A stretch of 12,779 nucleotides of DNA from DATJQF01 sp035505995 (GTDB lineage: Bacteria; Bacteroidota; Bacteroidia; Bacteroidales; FEN-979), in contig DATJQF010000118.1 of assembly GCA_035505995.1 (NCBI GenBank), positions 1 to 12,779 of the forward strand, in the 5' to 3' direction. Position 1 is the first letter of the stretch. Each line of letters begins with the position of its first letter. The notes under the pieces are model-generated. The model was not told the DNA's origin. It saw only the letters and a list, made by a program, of their open reading frames with translations, and made no database searches. The translations under genes and the position numbers were made by a program. This document shows, in pieces, positions 8,196 through 12,779 of this stretch.

Positions 8196-8232
8196 CAATA
8201 TTACGGAAAATAAATGTACCCTCCGGTACAAA
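8196..8232 (-). promoter_or_regulatory. Candidate gdhA promoter (Bacteroidota-like -7 and -33)
   Basis: On the minus strand, 8203 to 8196 reads TAATATTG, one mismatch from the TAnnTTTG -7 box. A TTTG lies upstream at 8232-8229. The 25-nt spacing between them is longer than the usual 19 or so, so the pairing is weak. The -7 box would place the transcript start roughly 40 nt before the gdhA ATG. The inverted repeat at 8215-8230 lies between the two boxes. Confidence 0.25.
8215..8230. promoter_or_regulatory. Perfect 6-bp inverted repeat, candidate operator upstream of gdhA
   Basis: TGTACC (8215-8220) and GGTACA (8225-8230) are exact reverse complements around a CTCC spacer, a 16-bp dyad typical in size for a dimeric regulator. 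No T-tract follows the stem directly, which argues against a terminator. It lies 66 nt upstream of the gdhA start codon, within the candidate promoter, which would suit a repressor. The binding protein is unknown. Confidence 0.4.
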
Positions 8233-8309
8233 TCCCCCTGATTTTTTTTCATATCTCTTTTATTTTCAGTTTTGTAAGTAATTTACGTATGAATCTGCCG
8301 GAAGCTATA

Positions 8310-8324
8310 TACGAGATTCTCGTA
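8310..8324. promoter_or_regulatory. Perfect 7-bp inverted repeat, candidate operator upstream of the PPDK-like gene
   Basis: TACGAGA (8310-8316) and TCTCGTA (8318-8324) are exact reverse complements around a single T. The dyad ends 2 nt before a candidate -33 box for the + strand gene, a position where activators often bind, and 75 nt before the start codon. The sequence is unlike the other dyad in the spacer, so a different regulator is likely if it is functional. Confidence 0.45.
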
Positions 8325-8325
8325 C

Positions 8326-8355
8326 ATTGAAATATCGGATAAATCATTAATTTTA
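8326..8355 (+). promoter_or_regulatory. Candidate promoter for the PPDK-like gene
   Basis: ATTG (8326-8329) is one mismatch from the TTTG -33 box. After an 18-nt spacer, TAATTTTA (8348-8355) matches TAnnTTTG at all but the last fixed position. The transcript would start near 8360, about 40 nt before the ATG at 8400. The match is by eye in A/T-rich DNA, where such boxes also arise by chance. Confidence 0.35.
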
Positions 8356-8399
8356 CCACCCCGTCCAGGCAGTCTCATCGCTATTTCGTTAGGCTTGAT

Positions 8400-11300
8400 A
8401 TGCAGAGCTCAGAAGACAATCCGCTGAATCCATCCGCCCGTTCCGGTCCCGTTGATGTGGAGAAGCTGATCTACGACACCCGGGAACGCCTCAAGGAGCT
8501 GGCTGCGATCAACGATACCACCGCCATCATCAAGATGGACAAGCCTCTCCCGGACACACTCCGGGAGATCTGCCGGATCCTTCCACCGGCCTGGCAATTT
8601 CCGGAATTCACCACCGCCCGCATCCGGTTCGATGAAATGGAGTTCACCAGCGAGAACTTCATCGAGACGGGATGGAAGATGGTGCAGGAATTTGAGACGA
8701 TCGACAACCTCCACGGGACGATCGAGATCTTTTATGTTAAGGAATTCCCCGAGGCCTACGAAGGTCCGTTCCTGAAAGAGGAGCGGAACCTGATCCTGAA
8801 TATCGCCAGTCTGCTGGAGGGCTATCTCAACGGCATCAAAGGGAAAGAAGGGCGGTATGTCACCCGGGAAAGGCTGAAGGAGCTCACCGCCATCAACCAG
8901 ACCACCGCCATCCTGCGGGCGGGCAAGCCGGTCGACGAAGCCCTGCACCAGATCTGCCTCATCCTTCCCAAGGCCTGGCAATACCCCGAGTTCACCGTCT
9001 GCCGCATCCGGTACGCGAACATCGAGATCACCAGTCCCGGGTTCCGGGAGACCCAGTGGGTACAGAAGCAGACCTTCGAGACCATCGACAACCTGGAAGG
9101 CTCCATCGAGATCTATTACCTGAAAGGATTCCCGATCGCCTTCGAAGGACCTTTCCTGGAAGAGGAGCGCCACCTGATCATCAACCTGGCCAACCTGATC
9201 ACGGGTTACCTGAACAGCGTAAAAGGGAAGGCCATCCTCCGAAAGACAAGGGATCAGGAGCCGAAGGAGGAAAAAGAGGAGCTGGAGTCCAAATACAGCC
9301 GGCAGCTGCTGCAGACCTTCCTCAACCGGACCAATTACAACCGCGACCTGTACCACGACCTGATGCCCTTCAAGGTCAAGGAGATCCTCCTGGTGGCGAA
9401 CCTGTACGATGCCTACAGCATCGAGAAGGAAGGAAGGTTTTCCGAGCATGTCCTCGGCGAATTCTACCAGCTCAGCCTGAGCACCATGCCCAGGATCACC
9501 GGCGTTTCCTCCACCGAGGAGGTCATCGCGCAGCTCGACAACAAGCATTACGACCTCGTGATCATCATGATGGGGGTCGACAAGCAGTTCCCGGTGGAGC
9601 TCAGCCAGAAGATCAAGAACAAATTCCAGTATATCCCGGTGTTCCTGCTGCTGAACAGCAACACCGATATCGCCCTGTTCGAGAACAATCCCGACTCGCT
9701 GATCTGGATCGACCGGGTCTTTGTATGGAACGGCGATTCCAAGATCTTCTTCGCGATGATCAATTATCTCGAGGATAAGATCAACGTGGAGAACGATACC
9801 CGGATCGGGATGGTCCGCGCCATCCTGCTGGTGGAGGACTCGTTCAAGTATTATTCGCTGTACCTGCCGATGCTCTATAACATCGTCCTGGAGCAGACCA
9901 AGCATATCATCGAGGATGTCACCACCGACGAGCTCTACCGGATCCTGCGGCTGAAAGCCCGTCCGAAGATCCTGCTGGCTTCCACCTACGAGGAGGCCAT
10001 GTATATTTTCAACCGCTACAAGGAGTACATCCTCTGCCTGATCTCCGACGTAAGCTTCAAGAAGGACGGGAAGCTGAACGGCACCGCGGGTTTTTCGCTG
10101 GTGGGGCAGATGCGGAAGGAGATCAAAGATCTCCCGATCATCCTGCAGTCGTCGAACGACGAGAATGCCAACACCGCCTATGAGCTGCAGTGCTCCTTCA
10201 TCAACAAGAATTCCGAGACCCTGCTGCTCGATTTCAAAAGCTTCATCACGCATTACCTGGGGTTCGGGAACTTCATTTACCGCGACAAGGAAGGCCGCCA
10301 GATCGAGGTGGCCAAGTCGCTGAAGGAGTTCGAGGACCTGCTGAAGACCATCCCCGAGGATTCCCTTTTGTATCATGCCCGCAAGAACCATTTCTCGCTC
10401 TGGCTGATGGCCCGCGGGGAGATCCAGGCGGCCAAGATCATCAACCCGGCAAAGGAGACCGATTTCAAGGATCCCGAAGGGCTCCGGGAATACCTGATCA
10501 GCGTGATCCAGCATTTCCGGAACGAGCAGAACACGGGGAAGGTGATCCCGTTCGAGGAATCCGCCATCACCGACGAAACCAACATCCTGAGCCTGACGGA
10601 AGGGGCGCTGGGAGGGAAGGGACGCGGACTGGCTTTCATCAATACCCTGATCTACAATTACGACTTCAGCCGGCATATCCCGAACATCAATATCCGGACC
10701 CCGAAGACCTCGATCATCGGGACCGATGAGTTTGATTACTTCCTCGACCGGAACGACCTCCGGCAACGGGCGGTGCTTGAGAACGACTACGACCAGATCC
10801 GCCGCTGGTTCCTGGAAGGAAAGCTGACCGATACACTGATCCGCAAGCTCAAGCTGGTGATCAAGGCCATCACCAAGCCGCTGGCCATCCGGTCGTCCGG
10901 GCTTTTCGAGGATTCCCTGAACCAGCCGTTTGCCGGGATCTTCGAGACCTACCTCATCCCCAACAACCATCCCGATCCTGCCGTGCGGCTCGAGCAGCTG
11001 ATGGATGCGATCAAGCTGGTGTATGCATCGGTGTATTCCAAAATAGCCAAAGGATACATCGAAGCGATCAGCTATAAGATCGAACAGGAGAGGATGGCCG
11101 TCGTCATCCAGGAAGTGGTGGGGAACCAGTTTGCCGATGTGTATTACCCGCATATCTCCGGGGTGGCGCAGTCCTTCAACTATTACCCGTTCGCCCACAT
11201 GAAGCCGGAAGAAGGATTTGCCGTTGCGGCCGTCGGGCTGGGGCGCTATGTGGTGGAAGGGGAGCGTGCCTTCCGTTTCTCCCCCTTGTACCCGACGCTG

Positions 11301-12278
11301 GAGATCAATACGCCGAAGGAGCAGTACAAAGGCTCCCAGGTCTATTTTTATGCAGTAGATCTGGCAAAGCAGGAAATGAACCTGATGGAGGGAGAAGATG
11401 CGGGGCTGCGGCGCCTGGATATTTCCGAGGCGGAGCAGCAGGGTACGCTGAAGCATTGCGCCTCCGTCTACTCGCTGGAGAACAACCGGATCACGGCCGG
11501 GTTGGGGCAGGCCGGACCCCGCGTGGTCAACTTCGCCGATATCCTCAAGTATAACTATATCCCGCTCGCCAAGACGATCGAGGTGGTCCTCGATGTGGTC
11601 AAGGAGGCGCTGGGTTCCCCGGTGGAGATCGAATTCGCGGTGGACCTGAACAAGGATAAGGATTATAAAGCCTCTTTTTACCTGTTGCAGATCAAACCCA
11701 TGATCGGGAACGTCGCCGACTTTGAGGTGGATCCCGCGAAGATCGACCCGGAGCAGGTCCTCCTGTATTCCGAGAGGGAGATGGGGAACGGACTGATCGA
11801 TACGATCCGGGATGTGGTGTTCGTGGACCCGGAGACCTTCGATAAATCGAAGACGATGGAAATGGCCGAGGAGATGGAGAAGATCAATGCCGGGATGGGC
11901 AAACAGGGAAAAAATTATATCCTGATCGGTCCGGGCCGCTGGGGCACGCGCGACCGCTGGATCGGAATCCCCGTCACCTGGCCGCAGATCTCCCACGCGA
12001 AGGTGATCGTGGAGACCAGCCTCGAGGATTTCCCGCTGGATGCTTCTTCCGGCTCCCACTTCTTCCATAACGTGACCTCGATGAATGTCGGCTATCTCTC
12101 CGTTCAGCCGGAGCTGTCACGGAATGTGATCCGGTACGATATCCTGAAGCGTCAGCCCGCCCTGCAGAAGACGACCTATTTCCAGATCGCGACTTTCGAG
12201 AAGCCGCTGGTGGTGCGGATGGACGGCAAGAAGCGGATTGCCGTCATAACCTGGCAGAATGGAAAAAAAGAAAATTGA
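8400..12278 (+). CDS. Multidomain PEP synthase/PPDK-like protein with duplicated GAF-like modules and two receiver-like domains
   Basis: A 1292-residue soluble protein. Order: two GAF-like modules (27-149 and 155-277); a charged linker (about 280-300); a receiver-like domain (about 326-460) with hydrophobics at 387-391 where the phosphoacceptor Asp is expected; a second receiver-like domain (about 472-620) with E479/D480, candidate phosphoacceptor D550, S584/S585 and K603; then a PPDK_N-type nucleotide-binding region (about 720-1105) with GGKGRGL (738-744), AIRSSGLFEDS (829-839), FAGIFET (844-850), MAVVIQEVV (899-907) and LLQIKPM (1095-1101). The C-terminal part (about 1170-1240) has GPGRWGTRDRW and GSHFFHN. 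The phosphohistidine swivel motif and the PEP/pyruvate-binding barrel of true PEP synthase are absent, so it should not make PEP by itself. Family knowledge suggests ATP-dependent phosphotransfer or nucleotide sensing; the substrate is unknown. ATG 8400 is the first start after an in-frame stop at 8340. A NuoE-like gene follows 16 nt downstream. Confidence 0.88.
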   Translation: MQSSEDNPLNPSARSGPVDVEKLIYDTRERLKELAAINDTTAIIKMDKPLPDTLREICRILPPAWQFPEFTTARIRFDEMEFTSENFIETGWKMVQEFETIDNLHGTIEIFYVKEFPEAYEGPFLKEERNLILNIASLLEGYLNGIKGKEGRYVTRERLKELTAINQTTAILRAGKPVDEALHQICLILPKAWQYPEFTVCRIRYANIEITSPGFRETQWVQKQTFETIDNLEGSIEIYYLKGFPIAFEGPFLEEERHLIINLANLITGYLNSVKGKAILRKTRDQEPKEEKEELESKYSRQLLQTFLNRTNYNRDLYHDLMPFKVKEILLVANLYDAYSIEKEGRFSEHVLGEFYQLSLSTMPRITGVSSTEEVIAQLDNKHYDLVIIMMGVDKQFPVELSQKIKNKFQYIPVFLLLNSNTDIALFENNPDSLIWIDRVFVWNGDSKIFFAMINYLEDKINVENDTRIGMVRAILLVEDSFKYYSLYLPMLYNIVLEQTKHIIEDVTTDELYRILRLKARPKILLASTYEEAMYIFNRYKEYILCLISDVSFKKDGKLNGTAGFSLVGQMRKEIKDLPIILQSSNDENANTAYELQCSFINKNSETLLLDFKSFITHYLGFGNFIYRDKEGRQIEVAKSLKEFEDLLKTIPEDSLLYHARKNHFSLWLMARGEIQAAKIINPAKETDFKDPEGLREYLISVIQHFRNEQNTGKVIPFEESAITDETNILSLTEGALGGKGRGLAFINTLIYNYDFSRHIPNINIRTPKTSIIGTDEFDYFLDRNDLRQRAVLENDYDQIRRWFLEGKLTDTLIRKLKLVIKAITKPLAIRSSGLFEDSLNQPFAGIFETYLIPNNHPDPAVRLEQLMDAIKLVYASVYSKIAKGYIEAISYKIEQERMAVVIQEVVGNQFADVYYPHISGVAQSFNYYPFAHMKPEEGFAVAAVGLGRYVVEGERAFRFSPLYPTLEINTPKEQYKGSQVYFYAVDLAKQEMNLMEGEDAGLRRLDISEAEQQGTLKHCASVYSLENNRITAGLGQAGPRVVNFADILKYNYIPLAKTIEVVLDVVKEALGSPVEIEFAVDLNKDKDYKASFYLLQIKPMIGNVADFEVDPAKIDPEQVLLYSEREMGNGLIDTIRDVVFVDPETFDKSKTMEMAEEMEKINAGMGKQGKNYILIGPGRWGTRDRWIGIPVTWPQISHAKVIVETSLEDFPLDASSGSHFFHNVTSMNVGYLSVQPELSRNVIRYDILKRQPALQKTTYFQIATFEKPLVVRMDGKKRIAVITWQNGKKEN
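8478..9230 (+). repeat. In-frame tandem duplication encoding two GAF-like sensory modules
   Basis: Codons 27-149 (8478-8846) and 155-277 (8862-9230) encode two 123-residue modules that align without gaps at a period of 384 bp. I count about 77 identities (about 63%). Shared blocks are TRERLKEL, AWQ-PEF (F or Y at the fourth place), the FETIDNL-G-IEI region, EGPFL-EER and GYLN--KGK. The pattern resembles N-terminal sensory modules I associate with GAF-like parts of sensor kinases; no cofactor-binding motif is evident. The level of divergence argues for an established duplication, not a fresh one. Confidence 0.9.
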
Positions 12279-12294
12279 CCTAATTTCTAGAAAA

Positions 12295-12779
12295 ATGCGA
12301 ATTGCACGAATCACCCAAAACACTGCCCCCGGTAACGGGGATCCCGTAGATCTGGCATTACTGGATCACCTGATCCAAAAATACAAAGGCAAGAAAGGCA
12401 ACCTGATCCCGCTGCTGCAGGGCACCCAGGATATTTATGGCTATCTCCCCAGAGAAGCGTTCGACAAGATCTCGAGGGAGACAGGCCTGGAGCTGAGCGA
12501 GATGTTCGGCGTGGCTACCTTTTATGCACAGTTCCGGCTGCACCCGGTCGGCAGGCACATCATCAAGGTATGCCACGGCACGGCCTGCCATGTGCAGAAT
12601 GCCAAAGAGATCACCGAAGCGCTGGAAGAGGCGCTGGGAGTCAGGGACGGGCAGACCACCGACGACCGTGTATTTACCCTCGAATCGGTGGCGTGCCTGG
12701 GCTGTTGCTCCCTGGCCCCGGTGATGATGATCAGCGAGCAAACCTACGGCAAGCTGACCGGGAACGAAGCGATCAGGAT
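12295..12779 (+). CDS. nuoE: NuoE/HndA-type [2Fe-2S] subunit of an NADH-linked oxidoreductase or hydrogenase, 3'-truncated
   Basis: An open frame from ATG 12295 runs off the right edge after 161 codons, so only the last few residues are probably missing. It shows the thioredoxin-like [2Fe-2S] fold of the 24-kDa subunit: LIPLLQGTQDIYGYLP (37-52), MFGVATFYAQF (70-80), and four cluster ligands as C93-x4-C98 and C134-x3-C138 in CHGTAC and CLGCC. An extra Cys (C137) sits next to the last ligand. The subunit relays electrons between the NADH/FMN subunit (NuoF/HndC type) and its partner. It could belong to complex I, a soluble NAD(P)-linked [FeFe] hydrogenase (HndA) or a formate dehydrogenase; the next gene, outside the window, would decide. 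It follows the PPDK-like stop by 16 nt with an A-rich leader, so co-transcription is possible. Confidence 0.88.
   Translation, partial: MRIARITQNTAPGNGDPVDLALLDHLIQKYKGKKGNLIPLLQGTQDIYGYLPREAFDKISRETGLELSEMFGVATFYAQFRLHPVGRHIIKVCHGTACHVQNAKEITEALEEALGVRDGQTTDDRVFTLESVACLGCCSLAPVMMISEQTYGKLTGNEAIR

Larger units (their letters stand above)
8150..8399. other. A/T-rich divergent intergenic region between gdhA and the PPDK-like gene
   Basis: This 250-nt spacer is clearly more A/T-rich than the genes on either side and must hold the start signals for both divergent genes. I see no tRNA, riboswitch or small open frame worth calling in it. It contains two perfect inverted repeats and candidate promoters for each direction, listed separately. 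Confidence 0.8.

Noticed and set aside
8215..8230. Inverted repeat as an intrinsic terminator
   Set aside because: The stem is only 6 bp, no T-tract follows directly on either strand, and it lies in a divergent promoter spacer where no transcript should end.
11985..12010. ISHAKVI (1197-1203) as a disguised phosphohistidine swivel motif
   Set aside because: It superficially resembles the SHAAI core of PEP synthases but lacks the preceding TxGG block and the surrounding swivel-domain pattern, and it sits in a different conserved block.
8409..12068. A very long open frame (1219 codons) on the minus strand across the PPDK-like gene
   Set aside because: The sense strand encodes clear conserved domains. 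The antisense frame is open because G/C-ending codons in the sense gene leave few antisense stops, and its translation is low-complexity, rich in D, G, Q, H and L, with no recognisable family.
1..12779. CRISPR arrays, tRNA or rRNA genes, insertion sequences
   Set aside because: I saw no regularly spaced repeats, tRNA-like cloverleaf sequence, transposase motifs or terminal repeats on either strand; nearly all the window is occupied by the listed genes.

Overview
The window looks like a chromosomal segment of a Bacteroidota bacterium, probably an anaerobic member of Bacteroidales or a relative, with unusually G+C-rich genes for that phylum. Three things suggest this: start codons lack Shine-Dalgarno sequences and sit after A/T-rich leaders, the best promoter candidate resembles the Bacteroidota -33/-7 (TTTG / TAnnTTTG) type, and the gene families fit. 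No rRNA marker is present, so the assignment is inference.

Region 1 (1-6743, + strand) is the end of a surface-polysaccharide locus. It holds six tightly coupled genes: a 5'-truncated flippase, a GT4 glycosyltransferase, a second complete flippase, a second GT4 enzyme, an ExoA-like GT2 enzyme with C-terminal membrane segments, and an O-antigen ligase/polymerase-type membrane protein. Every junction overlaps by 4 to 11 nt, which implies one polycistronic message from a promoter upstream of the window. Together they can build a lipid-linked glycan in the cytoplasm, flip it across the inner membrane, and polymerise or ligate it on the periplasmic side. A GC-rich hairpin with A- and T-tracts (about 6742-6774) can terminate transcription from both sides.

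Region 2 (6791-8149, - strand) is gdhA, a hexameric glutamate dehydrogenase convergent with the glycan operon. It is separated by a 250-nt A/T-rich divergent intergenic region (8150-8399) from region 3. That spacer holds two perfect short inverted repeats and candidate promoters.

Region 3 (8400-12278, + strand) is one 1292-codon gene for a multidomain protein. In order it has two tandem copies (about 63% identical by hand count) of a GAF-like sensory module, a degenerate receiver-like domain, a second receiver-like domain with a plausible complete phosphorylation site, a PEP synthase/PPDK-type nucleotide-binding domain, and a distinct C-terminal domain in place of the usual phosphohistidine swivel and PEP-binding domains. 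It is the most unusual item here and looks like a signal-regulated phosphotransfer enzyme of unknown substrate. Sixteen nt downstream begins a NuoE/HndA-type [2Fe-2S] subunit that runs off the window, probably the first gene of an NADH-linked hydrogenase or oxidoreductase operon.
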